47,500 nt of DNA from Isosphaeraceae bacterium (GCA_025356475.1 JANXSX010000173.1:1-47500); one strand, 5' to 3'; counted from the stretch's first letter, positions 8,342-17,832 are shown. Translations and numbers: made by a program. The notes: generated by a model not told the origin, from the sequence alone.

Positions 8342-10105
8342 TCAAGGATTTGACTTGCGAAGGGTGTACTGGGTGAAGAGGGCGCCGTCGTCCTCCTGGA
8401 CACCGTAGCCACCCCCCTGGGTGATGTACTTGGCAAAGACCGAGTACTCGGGCAGTTTGTCTTTGTCGATCATCTTGCCGAGCTGGGCGAAGATCGGGTT
8501 CATCGCAGCAGCGGGTTCGAGAGCCTTCTCAAACTGACCGCTCTTGAGCATGTCATAAGACTGACGAGCAGCTTCTTCCGGATTAACATAGGTCAGTGTG
8601 CTGGTCTGAGCGGGGACATCCTTGGTGCTTTGCTGGAACACTGCACTATCGGCCAAGGGAGCCCCACCACCACGGAGGATCTGTTCAAGAAGCGCTGGAT
8701 CGGTCGCGACCAGGAGCGAATCCTTGGCGATCGCAAGGCTGATCTTATTCTTGAGCGGGCTGCTCGGTTGCTGATTGGGGATTTCCGGGAGCTTAAAGTC
8801 ATAGATCGTGGTGCCCTGGAAGTCGCGTTTCTCGGGTGATCCGCCGGCCAAGGCGATCAACTTGGTCAAGGTGGCTTGGAAAGCCTTGGCATCTTCGAGA
8901 GCGACTGCGGCCAGGAGACGCTGGCTGTCTTCCTTGATCGGCTTCTTGTAGTCGGAGATCAGCGTGATCCGATCGCCGAGTGGGCCGAAGATATCTTTCT
9001 GGAGCGAGAGGGGCTCACCGCCGCCCGGAGGGACGAGCTGCTGTTCCAGGGCACCCAAGACGCCTGGCTGGAACATGTTGGCCAGGTCTTCGATCGCCTT
9101 ATAGGCACCATCAAGGTCCCATGAAAGCGTCTGATAGCTGGCGATGCCGGCCGGCACCCATGCCTGGGGGCGGAGATTGACCTTGGGCATCTGGAACATC
9201 TTGAGCACGCCCTGGGCAGGTGCCGGAGCGAGGAAGAAGCTCTTCGACAGGCTGTCGTAGGGACCAGTGTTCAAGGTGTACGAGCCACCGGCGGCCTTCA
9301 GTCCGTTGATTCCCGTGAGCTGAAGAATCGCCTCTGCCTGTTGGGCATTACCGCTAGCAGCCAATCCCAGCTTGATCGCCTTGGCGATGTCCAGGAACCA
9401 GATCACATTCGCTTCGCTCGAACCGATCCGCTTTGAGACGGCGGAGAACGATTCATTCGAGGCGAGCGAGTCGTCTCGACCTTCGCTATGGGTGATCAGC
9501 TCTTTCAGAGCATCCAGGTCAGTTGCAATGTGATAAACACTGCCGACATTGGTCCAAACGAGCGGGGGCGGCTCGTTATCACCCTCTTTGGGGGCCTGGA
9601 TAATGTGCAAGGTCAGGTCCTTGAAGGTCTCCGTGGTAACCTTGGCCTTATCCCCTTCAGCCAGCTTCGTGGCTTTCGTCATCACGTCGGCCATCGTGCT
9701 GTTATTCTTGCCGGCGTCCGCCGAGATCAAGACAGCGATGGGAATCTTAGATTCCGACTTGCCGACAACCGCGATCGTGATTGGCCCTTGGGGAAGAGTG
9801 GCGAGTTCCGAGAGGCTTACTCCCATCTTCTCTTTAAGCGTCTTGTTGACGTCGCCCAACTTTTCGATCACGTCATCCCGAATCGGCTTCATCGCGGGGT
9901 CGTTGATCAGTTGGCCCGTTTGGCTTTGTGCAAACGCCTCGCGCAAGTTGGCGGCGTTGGCAACCTTCACATAAAGCAGCGTTGTGTCAGGCAACGTTTT
10001 TTCGGCGGGAGCCGCAGCGTGGCTCGAAAATCCAGCACCCATTGCAACCAGGCCAAGCCAACCGGCAAGGGCCAACCGGCCAGCGACCGGCAACGCGATA
10101 CTCAT
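8342..10105 (-). CDS. Secreted DUF3352-like protein of unknown function
   Basis: The start is the ATG at 10105, with AGGAG 8 bases upstream; an in-frame start 42 bases earlier has no ribosome site. The 587-residue product has a signal peptide (SIALPVAGRLALAGWLGLVA, cleavage near HAAAPAEK about residue 35). The mature part begins LPDTTLLYVKV and alternates alpha and beta segments through to the C-terminus, with no enzyme motif that I recognise. Layout and the opening 'threshold of visibility' motif resemble the DUF3352 group of exported bacterial proteins, several of which are found in planctomycetes. Its 244-bp upstream gap, shared with nothing divergent, should hold the promoter. I am sure that it is a real exported protein; the family name is a best guess and no function can be given. 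Confidence 0.85.
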   Translation of the reverse strand: MSIALPVAGRLALAGWLGLVAMGAGFSSHAAAPAEKTLPDTTLLYVKVANAANLREAFAQSQTGQLINDPAMKPIRDDVIEKLGDVNKTLKEKMGVSLSELATLPQGPITIAVVGKSESKIPIAVLISADAGKNNSTMADVMTKATKLAEGDKAKVTTETFKDLTLHIIQAPKEGDNEPPPLVWTNVGSVYHIATDLDALKELITHSEGRDDSLASNESFSAVSKRIGSSEANVIWFLDIAKAIKLGLAASGNAQQAEAILQLTGINGLKAAGGSYTLNTGPYDSLSKSFFLAPAPAQGVLKMFQMPKVNLRPQAWVPAGIASYQTLSWDLDGAYKAIEDLANMFQPGVLGALEQQLVPPGGGEPLSLQKDIFGPLGDRITLISDYKKPIKEDSQRLLAAVALEDAKAFQATLTKLIALAGGSPEKRDFQGTTIYDFKLPEIPNQQPSSPLKNKISLAIAKDSLLVATDPALLEQILRGGGAPLADSAVFQQSTKDVPAQTSTLTYVNPEEAARQSYDMLKSGQFEKALEPAAAMNPIFAQLGKMIDKDKLPEYSVFAKYITQGGGYGVQEDDGALFTQYTLRKSNP

Positions 10106-10349
10106 CGAAGAACTCCTGAAAACGGTCGGCCTAACCGGACAGTCCACGCCCGTGGATGTCCACCTATCACCGAATGAGCATTCATCTCACGCCGAGTGAC
10201 CCCGACAAGGAATCACTGCATGAGAAGTTCCAACTTCAAACGATCCCAGACTGCTGCAAGGCTTATGCCACAGTATGAGAAGCAGTTCGTTGTCTCAATC
10301 GCAATCTTCGGAACTCACACCCGAGCAGACTCGAAAAATCCCTTTTTTT

Positions 10350-11378
10350 CTAGCGTCCCTGCGAACCCGATGCTGCCCCTTTAGACTTCTCAGCGACCGG
10401 AGAACCCGGGGGTGCTGAGGCCTGAAGCCGGCGGGGCGGGTCGAGATAACGATATCCTGTGTTGGGATTGTCCTTGTCGTAAGAGAAAGCTTCTCGGTGG
10501 CGCAGAAAATCCTTCACATAATTGACGGGGATCGCGAAACCTACGTTATCGCCGCGTGAGGCCTTCATATTTGTCACACCGACGACCTCGCCACGCAAGT
10601 TGAAGAGTGGTCCGCCGGAATTCCCCGGATTGATCGCAGCGTCCGTCTGAAGGTACAGCAAACCCTCGAAATTACGATTCCGAGTGCTGATGATACCTTG
10701 CGACACACTCCGCTCCAGCCCCAAAGGATTTCCAACGGCGAAGACCCCGTCTCCTGCGTTAATGTCGTCCTGGTTACCTAGCACCACATGGCCAAGTTTC
10801 AAGTTCTTCTGCGGAGGCAACTTGATGAGTGCCAGGTCGAGGAAAGGATTGATTGCGACGATCTCAACACTCTCGATCCGCTGTCGGGCCAATCCACTCG
10901 GAGTGTTCTGATACAGGACAATCGCGATCTTGGTTTCGCCTTCGATCACGTGTGCGTTTGTAACCGCATACCCCTGGTCGTTGAGGATGAACCCGGAACC
11001 TTTACCCGAGGGGGTTTCGATCGAGATCACAGCCTCGCCGTATGTCAGGACCAACTCCTTCACAGGCGATAGCTTGAGAGTCCCACTCTCGTAGATGCCG
11101 GTCGGGTCGGCCTCTGGTCCCCGGTGTGCTGGAGCAATGGGGTTTGTCGCAGCGGGTGCATCGGTCTGTTTGTGCCGGCGAAGTACGTTCTCACGCGGTA
11201 CGCGGAGGATATCGAAGCCGAGATCGACATAGAAGGCGTTGGGCTTCTCCGCCACGATCTCGCCGATGACCTGGTGACCATCCTTGAGTTCGAGGACGTC
11301 CGGGTCGGCCGCATGAACTGGGGAGAGGGTCGCGAATAGGAGAAGAACAACGGGGCCGACCGAGCGCGATAGGTGCAT
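10350..11378 (-). CDS. Exported trypsin-like serine protease, HtrA/DegP-like without PDZ domain
   Basis: The product has 342 residues from the ATG at 11378. This start is preferred over a longer frame to 11459 because a sigma-70-like promoter (11426-11453) lies inside the extension, GGAG sits 6 bases upstream, and the protein then opens with a signal peptide (about residues 1-24, ending VHA-AD). Residues 28-70 form a short beta-rich module (LELKDGHQVIGEI) like those before planctomycete proteases. The S1C protease domain spans about 110-295 with the full triad: H143 (TNAHV), D181 (LDLAL) and S254 (GNSGGP). The C-terminus has no PDZ domain, only a basic, Ser/Pro/Gly-rich tail, so it lacks the substrate-sensing part of DegP. 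It likely cleaves proteins in the periplasm, in line with the neighbouring folding genes. Confidence 0.92.
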   Translation of the reverse strand: MHLSRSVGPVVLLLFATLSPVHAADPDVLELKDGHQVIGEIVAEKPNAFYVDLGFDILRVPRENVLRRHKQTDAPAATNPIAPAHRGPEADPTGIYESGTLKLSPVKELVLTYGEAVISIETPSGKGSGFILNDQGYAVTNAHVIEGETKIAIVLYQNTPSGLARQRIESVEIVAINPFLDLALIKLPPQKNLKLGHVVLGNQDDINAGDGVFAVGNPLGLERSVSQGIISTRNRNFEGLLYLQTDAAINPGNSGGPLFNLRGEVVGVTNMKASRGDNVGFAIPVNYVKDFLRHREAFSYDKDNPNTGYRYLDPPRRLQASAPPGSPVAEKSKGAASGSQGR

Positions 11379-11425
11379 TCCATTCTCCGGGGGCACAATC
11401 CCTGAGCCGATAGCGTCAATTTCTG

Positions 11426-11453
11426 ATTGTAAAACTCCCTCGCGACGTTTCAA
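11426..11453 (-). promoter_or_regulatory. Sigma-70-like promoter of the HtrA-like protease gene
   Basis: On the minus strand TTGAAA (11453-11448) and TACAAT (11431-11426) are separated by 16 bases. The ATG at 11378 lies about 48 bases downstream of the -10 box. Boxes are 5/6 matches to consensus. Confidence 0.6.
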
Positions 11454-11513
11454 CCCCATCCTCGACGGAGTTTTCGGTCACGAGGGGGTGGTCGATCCTG
11501 CTGGACTGGGAAC

Positions 11514-13409
11514 TCAACCTCCCCGACGCGAGGAATCTCGATCCTTCTCATCGTCAGGAACCCAATCCACGGGCAGACCCGCCGCCGCCCGCATTCCCTT
11601 GAGCCAGATCTCGTCCTGTTTGCGATTGAAGTCGCGAGTCGTCTCATTCTGATAGATCGAGTAGGGCCCGTTCGGTCCGAAGAGTGTCAGCATTGAGGCT
11701 GGGTTACGTCGATCAAGGGCGATCGCGTAATAGATCGTCTTGGGTGCATTGGCAGCGACCGCGACTTGGTCATCATCCAGGCCGAACAGGGCGGACCGGA
11801 GTTCATCGCCTGGCAAGACAAAGTCAGGCAGGATTGAAGACGATCCACCAGGCTGAAGCTTCGTGGTTGGTGAGACGTTGACCACAGCCCGACCGTCGAT
11901 GATGTCTTCCTTAATTCGCCCGCCATCCTGGCGCACGACCGCAGCGAAATCCTCGGCCGCTTTCAGGGCTGAGGGCCGAGCCTGTTCGAGCTTCCAGGCG
12001 GTGATGACCTCTTTGCGAACTTCATCGAGCGTTGGAACCCGGGGGGGCTGATCCTCAATCTTCCGGGCCAGGAAACGACGGCCTTCAACGTCTGTAAACT
12101 CATAGGGCTCCATGAGTTGCGATTTGGCCTCGAAAAACTCGTCCGCGAACCGCTTACCCCCACCGAGCCGGGCCAGGCCGATCTCCGCCGCGCCAATGCG
12201 TCCGTAGTTGTCAGCTTCAGACCGACTCATTAGGGGCGAGGTCTCGTGACTCAGTCCGTTCTTCTCGGCGACGACACTCAGGTCGTTGAGCGAGGGTAAG
12301 TTCGCTGGGGCATTCTTGTTGAGCTTCCGGGCTTCGACCAGGTCATCGGCGGCTTCTGCGTACTTATCTGAGAACGGCAGGAGGATCTCATTTTTGATCG
12401 TCTCGAACTTGGCTGCGATCTCAGTTTGGGCTCGTTCCTCGGACAGGGTGGTGGCAAGCAATTCGCGGATCTGATCAAACGGCTGGTAAAGTTGGGGAGT
12501 CAGCTTGGCAGTCGGATCTTCCGCAAACACGTTCGTTGGGAGGTCGCCTAGCCCACGAGGGATCGGGAAGTCTTGCTTTCGGCTTTCGTAATAAGACTTC
12601 AACTCGTCCTCAGTGAACTTCTCCTTGAAATCCTTGGCAAGTTTCTCGCCGTCAAAGGTGAGATATTCGACCCGAATCTCGCGAGGGATTTTGAATCCAG
12701 GGGTATCACGGACCGGGTCAGGCAGTGTCTCTTTGTACTTGTCGTAGAAGTCAGACACCTGGTTGGCGGAGGGTTCGTTGACCTTGTCCACATACTTTTC
12801 GACCGGAAAATCAAGAACCCGGAACGACAAGGCCTCAGTCTGATCACGATAGGAGTCGAAAACGTCGAGCGGAGTGACCAATGCAAAACTCGAGATATCG
12901 CGAGCCTGATTAATTCGGGCTTCCTCAGCGATCGCCTGGAGCACCTGGTCACCGCTGAAATCTTGAGCTAGGGGAGACATCGAAATTTCAAAGAGCTCTC
13001 GGGTCATCTTCCCCCGGATACGCTGAACGAAGTCGTTGAGGTAGGCTCGAGCGTAGGCCGGGTCGTGGGGTAGGCCGAGGCCATCGGCCTGGTGTTCGAG
13101 AATCAGAGCGTCAATGAGTTCGCGGCTCGTGTAGCCGCCGAAGAAGTTGGGCACGGACTGGCGTGCCGTGAATCCGATCAGTCCACCCATGAACTGGTTG
13201 GCGATTTTCCGGCGTTGCCGCATCTCATCAAGTTTGACCCTGTCGACTCTCTTGCCGTAGAGCGTTGCAACCGTCACATTTTCGGGACCACGAGGGCCGC
13301 CGTTGAGCAACTTGGGGAGCGTGTCCGAGAGGACGAAGCCGACCATCGCTAGGATAGCGAACGTGGCCAGCATCTTTTTTTGGTGGCGACGAAAGACCGC
13401 TAACGGCAT
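11514..13409 (-). CDS. Membrane-anchored PpiD/SurA-like chaperone lacking a parvulin domain
   Basis: The 631-residue protein starts at the ATG at 13409 (GAGGT 6-7 bases upstream). One N-terminal membrane segment (about residues 14-30, LATFAILAMVGFVL) after a basic stretch gives a PpiD-like topology, with the bulk outside the membrane. Residues about 45-270 follow the SurA_N/PpiD pattern, including IRVEYLTFDGEKL and FTEDELKSYYESRKQDF. In PpiD a parvulin (rotamase) domain would follow; here I see only a helical region and then the PpiD-like C-terminal segment (RRFLARKIEDQPPRVPTLDE, about 445-480). No rotamase signature is visible, so a holdase/foldase role without isomerase activity is likely. 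The N-terminal family link is moderate. The gene is divergent from topA across 245 bp and is followed by the HtrA-like gene in the same direction. Confidence 0.75.
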   Translation of the reverse strand: MPLAVFRRHQKKMLATFAILAMVGFVLSDTLPKLLNGGPRGPENVTVATLYGKRVDRVKLDEMRQRRKIANQFMGGLIGFTARQSVPNFFGGYTSRELIDALILEHQADGLGLPHDPAYARAYLNDFVQRIRGKMTRELFEISMSPLAQDFSGDQVLQAIAEEARINQARDISSFALVTPLDVFDSYRDQTEALSFRVLDFPVEKYVDKVNEPSANQVSDFYDKYKETLPDPVRDTPGFKIPREIRVEYLTFDGEKLAKDFKEKFTEDELKSYYESRKQDFPIPRGLGDLPTNVFAEDPTAKLTPQLYQPFDQIRELLATTLSEERAQTEIAAKFETIKNEILLPFSDKYAEAADDLVEARKLNKNAPANLPSLNDLSVVAEKNGLSHETSPLMSRSEADNYGRIGAAEIGLARLGGGKRFADEFFEAKSQLMEPYEFTDVEGRRFLARKIEDQPPRVPTLDEVRKEVITAWKLEQARPSALKAAEDFAAVVRQDGGRIKEDIIDGRAVVNVSPTTKLQPGGSSSILPDFVLPGDELRSALFGLDDDQVAVAANAPKTIYYAIALDRRNPASMLTLFGPNGPYSIYQNETTRDFNRKQDEIWLKGMRAAAGLPVDWVPDDEKDRDSSRRGG

Positions 13410-13654
13410 GCTGAACCTCGGTGCTGATATGGGTCGCCGCGATGGGGCCGGCCAGCCGCCCCCCCTTGACAGTCCCTGATACCCTAGCTAATTGAATGGC
13501 GCGGCCTCCGATTCCGCCGGCACAATTCGTATCGTACCAAGTTTCCGGACGCCGACAACCGCGAACCCAAACGCTATTCACCCTCTTTCGTACCAAGTTA
13601 GACTCACGAACCGACGACCGAACCTTGTCGTCAGCAACAAGATAGGAACATCCC

Positions 13655-16297
13655 GTGGCCCGAAAGACTGCAAAGCCTGCGACCCCCAAAGAAGCCCCCG
13701 AAACCAAGTCCAAGGCGAAGCCGAAAGCCAAGACCGCCACTCCGAAGGCCGCCAAGCCCAAGACGGCTCGCTCGGCTTCACCCGCCAGTCGAGGTGGGAA
13801 AAGTTTGGTAATTGTCGAAAGTCCCAAAAAGGCAAAATCGATCAACAAGTTCCTCGGGCCGAACTTCATTGTTAAGGCCAGCATGGGGCACGTCCGCGAC
13901 CTCCCCAAACGGAAGCTCGGCCTTGATGTCTTGAACGGCTACGAGCCCTCGTACGAAATCATGCCCGGTAAGAAGGACACCATCGGCGACCTCAAGAAAG
14001 ACGCCAATAAGGCCGAGATGGTCTACCTTGCGACTGACCCCGACCGCGAAGGCGAAGCGATCGCTTGGCACCTTCAACAGGCACTCGACCTACCCGACGA
14101 ACGGGTCAGGCGCGTGATGTTCTATGAAATCACCGAGAAGGCGGTGAAGGAAGCCTTCAATCATGTCGGCCCAATCGACATGGATAAAGTGAACGCTCAA
14201 CAGGCCCGTCGGTTCCTCGACCGGTTTGTCGGCTATCAGCTCAGTCCACTCCTCTGGTCGAAAGTGGCACGCAATCTCAGCGCAGGTCGAGTCCAGTCGG
14301 TCGCGGTTCGGCTGATCGCCGATCGCGAGAAGGAAATCCGAGCCTTCGTCTCCGAGGAATATTGGAGACTGACCGCCAACTTAAGCCCACAGGGCTCGAC
14401 CTCCGAGAACGACAAGTTTGATGCGGAACTCGCCGAGTGGAAGGGCGAGAAGTTCTCCGCCACGAATGAAGCCGACGCCAGACTGGTCCACACCGCCCTC
14501 GCGAAGGCACCTTACAAGGTCGCCTCGATTGACGAGACGGAAAAGCTCGACAAGCCCGACGCGCCGTTCAAAACAAGCACCTTGCAACAGCAATCGGTAA
14601 TTCGTATGCGGTTCTCGGGCAAGAAGACGATGAAGATCGCCCAGGAACTGTACGAGGGGATCGATGTTGCCGGTGATGGCCCCGTGGGATTGATCACCTA
14701 CATGCGTACGGATAGCTTGCGAGTTTCCGACGATGCGCTCAAAGGAGTCCGCGAGAAGATCGTCTCGGAGTACGGCGAGCGCTACCTTCCCGCGAAGCCG
14801 AACCGATTCGCTGCCGCCAAGCAGGCGCAAGAGGCTCACGAAGCGATCCGTCCTACTGACCTCACGCTGGTGCCCGAAGCCATTCGAGGTCACCTTTCCC
14901 AGGATCAGTTCAAGCTCTATCAGATGATCTACCGCCGCTTCGTGGCCAGCCAGATGATGCCGGCCGTGTTCGCCGTGACCAATGTCACGATCTCCGCAAG
15001 TGAGGGCCTGTTCAAAACGCAGGGCAAAATCCTCAAATTCGATGGCTATCGCAAGGTCTTCCCCCCTGCCGGTAAGCAAGAAGACGCCCTCTTGCCCTCG
15101 TTGACAGTAGGCGAGGTCTTGACCTTGAACAGCCTCAACCCCACCCAGCACTTTACCCAGCCGCCCCCCCGTTACGGCGAAGCGGCTCTGGTCAAAGCGC
15201 TCGAAAAAGAGAACATCGGTCGCCCGAGCACCTACGCTCCGATCATCCAGACGATCCAGGACCGCGGCTACGTCGAACAAAAAGAACGGCGATTCTATGC
15301 GACCGAACTGGGCATGATCGTGACCGATCAACTGGTCAAGCACTTCCCCAAAATCATGGACCTGAAATTCACAGGCCATATGGAGGACGAACTCGACGAG
15401 ATCGCCACCGCCAAGGTCGATATGATCAAGGTTCTCGACGAGTTTTATCACCCGTTCCAGGAAGCCTTGAAAGAGGCGACCGCGAAGATGGAGCGGGTCC
15501 AAGTCACGAGCGATCAGGTCTGCCCAAAGTGTGGCGCGGGTATGCTTGTGAAGTTCACCAAGACGGGCGCGTTCCTCAGTTGTTCACGCTACCCTGAGTG
15601 CAACGGGACTCGCGCTGCCGATGGCTCCCCCAGGGCCGAAGCTGTCGAAACCGACCACATGTGTCTCAAGTGTGGCAAGCCGCTAGTGATCCGCCAAAGT
15701 AAGCGTGGCCCGTTCATGTCGTGCTCGGGCTACCCGGCCTGCAAGGAGTCCTACAACATTGACGAGTCGGGCAACCCTGTCCCCTCAAAGATCGAGACCG
15801 ACCACGTTTGCGAGAAGTGTGGGAAGCCCATGGCCTTGCGGCAGGGCTCGCGAGGCTCGTTCCTCGGATGCACAGGCTACCCAAAGTGTCGCAATACCAA
15901 GCCCGTTGATGAGAAGGGCGAGCCCGTCAAGACGGTCGAGATCAACGTCAAGTGCGAGAAATGTGGCGGTCCGATGGGTCTCAAGACGGGTCGACGAGGT
16001 GGCTTCCTCGGCTGTCTGAACTATCCCAAGTGCCGCAGTACCGCCCCGATCCCCGAGGAACTCAAGGCTGAGCTTGGCGATCTCGCCGCCCCCCCAGAAG
16101 CAAGTGCAGGGCCCGACCTCAAGACGCTGCAGATCGACGAGACCTGCCCCGACTGCGGTGCGCCGATGTTCCCTCGCAAGGGTCGTCGTGGGTACTTCTT
16201 GGGGTGTTCAAAGTACCCTAAGTGCAAAAAGACGATGGAGCCGAGCGAGGCGACGCTGGAGAAGATCAACGCCGCGACCACTGCCGGTTCCGTATAA
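13655..16297 (+). CDS. topA: DNA topoisomerase I (type IA) with five C-terminal zinc fingers
   Basis: The 880-residue enzyme relaxes negatively supercoiled DNA by single-strand passage. Translation starts at a GTG at 13655, with TAGGA upstream. Residues 1-48 are a Lys/Ala/Pro-rich extension not needed for the fold and probably DNA-binding. The TOPRIM domain follows (VIVESPKKAKSINKFLG, about 50; DPDREGEAIAWH, about 129-140). The catalytic tyrosine is Y349 in GLITYMRTDSLRVS. The C-terminal third has five Cys4 topoisomerase zinc fingers, each of the form CxxCGxxM/L...F(L/M)xCxxYPxC (about 628-870). Escherichia coli TopA has three clear fingers, so five is a long version. It heads a short plus-strand run with a glutaredoxin-like gene 121 bp downstream. 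Confidence 0.97.
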   Translation: MARKTAKPATPKEAPETKSKAKPKAKTATPKAAKPKTARSASPASRGGKSLVIVESPKKAKSINKFLGPNFIVKASMGHVRDLPKRKLGLDVLNGYEPSYEIMPGKKDTIGDLKKDANKAEMVYLATDPDREGEAIAWHLQQALDLPDERVRRVMFYEITEKAVKEAFNHVGPIDMDKVNAQQARRFLDRFVGYQLSPLLWSKVARNLSAGRVQSVAVRLIADREKEIRAFVSEEYWRLTANLSPQGSTSENDKFDAELAEWKGEKFSATNEADARLVHTALAKAPYKVASIDETEKLDKPDAPFKTSTLQQQSVIRMRFSGKKTMKIAQELYEGIDVAGDGPVGLITYMRTDSLRVSDDALKGVREKIVSEYGERYLPAKPNRFAAAKQAQEAHEAIRPTDLTLVPEAIRGHLSQDQFKLYQMIYRRFVASQMMPAVFAVTNVTISASEGLFKTQGKILKFDGYRKVFPPAGKQEDALLPSLTVGEVLTLNSLNPTQHFTQPPPRYGEAALVKALEKENIGRPSTYAPIIQTIQDRGYVEQKERRFYATELGMIVTDQLVKHFPKIMDLKFTGHMEDELDEIATAKVDMIKVLDEFYHPFQEALKEATAKMERVQVTSDQVCPKCGAGMLVKFTKTGAFLSCSRYPECNGTRAADGSPRAEAVETDHMCLKCGKPLVIRQSKRGPFMSCSGYPACKESYNIDESGNPVPSKIETDHVCEKCGKPMALRQGSRGSFLGCTGYPKCRNTKPVDEKGEPVKTVEINVKCEKCGGPMGLKTGRRGGFLGCLNYPKCRSTAPIPEELKAELGDLAAPPEASAGPDLKTLQIDETCPDCGAPMFPRKGRRGYFLGCSKYPKCKKTMEPSEATLEKINAATTAGSV

Positions 16298-16418
16298 GAG
16301 GTTGGGAGTCGAACTCGCCCGCTCGGCTCCCGGTAACGGCCCGAAGTTTGCGTGTTCGAGTACGGCGTAGCGATTTATTTGCCCGTGCTCGACAGCCGCA
16401 CTTTCTGGATCTCCACCA

Positions 16419-16694
16419 ATGCTTCAGCCCAACATCACTGTTTACGGCTCGCTTTCTTGTGCCGATACGAACCGAACCCGCGACTTGCTGGACCAAGAAG
16501 CCTTGATCTTCGAGTTCAAAGACGTCGACGGATCTCCCGAGTACGACAGCTATATCGCTGAATTCTCGGGAGGAAAACGGGTCCTTCCCCTGGTTCGGAT
16601 TGATAATGAAACGATGGTCAATCCGACCGCCGTTCAACTGAACGAAGCCCTTCAGCAGGCTCAGTTGCATCTCGATAAGGTTGAATCGGTGTAA
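16419..16694 (+). CDS. Glutaredoxin-like protein, monothiol (CADT) active site
   Basis: A 91-residue thioredoxin-fold protein of normal glutaredoxin length. It opens with the beta strand ITVYGSLSC, then a helix (NRTRDLLDQ), then EFKDVDGSPEY and the cis-proline-type segment RVLPLVRID, followed by a helix to the C-terminus. The active site at residues 14-17 reads C-A-D-T instead of C-x-x-C, so it has one nucleophilic cysteine only and would use a monothiol mechanism, or no redox chemistry. No iron-sulfur CGFS motif is present. The gene lies 121 bp after topA and ends in a good terminator. Its partner is unknown. The start at the ATG at 16419 has only a weak ribosome site. Confidence 0.75.
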   Translation: MLQPNITVYGSLSCADTNRTRDLLDQEALIFEFKDVDGSPEYDSYIAEFSGGKRVLPLVRIDNETMVNPTAVQLNEALQQAQLHLDKVESV

Positions 16695-16707
16695 TCTGGA
16701 CGCACAC

Positions 16708-16753
16708 ATTCTGGAGTGGAGAGGAAGCGACTCACACTCCAGAATGGTTTTAT
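16708..16753 (+). terminator. Rho-independent terminator after the glutaredoxin-like gene
   Basis: An 11-bp perfect stem (ATTCTGGAGTG at 16708 and its complement at 16735-16745), 16-base loop, then GGTTTTATT. It begins 14 bases after the stop codon and faces the convergent esterase gene. Confidence 0.8.
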
Positions 16754-16805
16754 TCTCGCGATCGCAATGCTAAAAGACCGCAACAGGGGTCGGATCCGGG
16801 CATGC

Positions 16806-17699
16806 TCATTTGGTCAGAAACCCTTGGGCCTTGAGCCACTCAGCACAGAGGGCTGGCCAGTGGCTGAACGGTAGCTTGGGCTGATCGTTCTTGATTCCGT
16901 TGCCGAGCCCGAGGCCATGCGCTCCCTTCTCGAAAAGGTGCAACTCGACCGGTACCTTAGCTTTACGAAGTGCTAGCACGAAGAACAAGCTGTTCTCGGC
17001 GGGGACCCCGGAATCCTCGTTTGTATGGGCCAGGAAGGTCGGCGGGGTATCGGCAGTAACCTGGGTCTCGTTCGAGAGACTCTCCAGCAACTTGGGATCG
17101 GGGTTCTCTCCAAGCAGGTTCTTCTTGGAGCCCGAATGCCCGAACGGGGTGGCAATCGCCACGACAGGATAGAGCAAGATCGCACGGTCAGGCCGGCTAC
17201 TGACGCGCTCGATCGGATCTTCGGCCTTCGCATCTCCAGCGTCGTAGTGAGTCGCAGCCGTACTGGCCAGGTGCCCACCGGCGGAGAAGCCCAATACGGC
17301 AATCTTCTTGGGATTGAGGCCCCACTCCACCGATCGTGCCCGCACCGTGCGTATCGCCCGGTTGGCATCGTTGATCATCGCAGGATGATGATACTTGGGG
17401 GCGAGCCGGTACTTGAGAACGAAGGCGGTTACCCCAAGGGTGTTGAGCCACTCGGCAACCTGCTTCCCCTCATGATCCATTGCCAGAAACCCATACCCAC
17501 CACCTGGACAGACAACCACTGAAGCTCCGGTCGACGTATCGGCTGCGGGCTTGTAGATCGTAAGGGTGGGGATATCGACCGCCTCGGTCCCGGTGGCTCC
17601 CGGAGCCCCGCTGGTCCAGAGGGGAAACGTAATCGGTTCGTCGGCCATCGCCAAACTCGACACGAGTGCAAGTGTAAAGAACGGTAAGCTGCGGAGCAT
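16806..17699 (-). CDS. Exported alpha/beta-hydrolase, esterase/acetylxylan-esterase-like
   Basis: The 297-residue product starts at the ATG at 17699 with a clean signal peptide (MLRSLPFFTLALVSSLAMA, cleavage about residue 19). A longer frame to 17840 is rejected since it would place the signal peptide internally. The fold is an alpha/beta-hydrolase of the esterase/lipase type. The oxyanion region is VCPGGGYG (63-70), the nucleophile is S139 in GFSAGGH, and the acid and base are probably D229 (NEDSGVP) and H261 (KGAHG). This closely resembles planctomycete BD-FAE/acetyl-esterase-like enzymes that remove ester groups from polysaccharides, but the substrate cannot be read from sequence. It is monocistronic and divergent from groEL1 over 370 bp. 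Confidence 0.88.
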   Translation of the reverse strand: MLRSLPFFTLALVSSLAMADEPITFPLWTSGAPGATGTEAVDIPTLTIYKPAADTSTGASVVVCPGGGYGFLAMDHEGKQVAEWLNTLGVTAFVLKYRLAPKYHHPAMINDANRAIRTVRARSVEWGLNPKKIAVLGFSAGGHLASTAATHYDAGDAKAEDPIERVSSRPDRAILLYPVVAIATPFGHSGSKKNLLGENPDPKLLESLSNETQVTADTPPTFLAHTNEDSGVPAENSLFFVLALRKAKVPVELHLFEKGAHGLGLGNGIKNDQPKLPFSHWPALCAEWLKAQGFLTK

Positions 17700-17832
17700 G
17701 ATGGATTCTCGCCTTGGAGAGGGTGCGTGATGACCAAGTGGTCGCCGACTTGGCTTAGTGTGGCGGGGCGGCCTCAGGTTGTCAAACCTCTGGAATTCCT
17801 CGTCTGACGAAGTTGTCAGGTTCGGGTGAGAG

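Noticed and set aside
14381-15502. 373-codon minus-strand frame opposite topA
   Set aside because: Antisense shadow; the topA motifs are on the plus strand.
16300-16345. tRNA-like T-loop (GTTCGAC) on the minus strand just after topA
   Set aside because: The arm does not pair as a 5-bp stem and no acceptor or anticodon arm fits.
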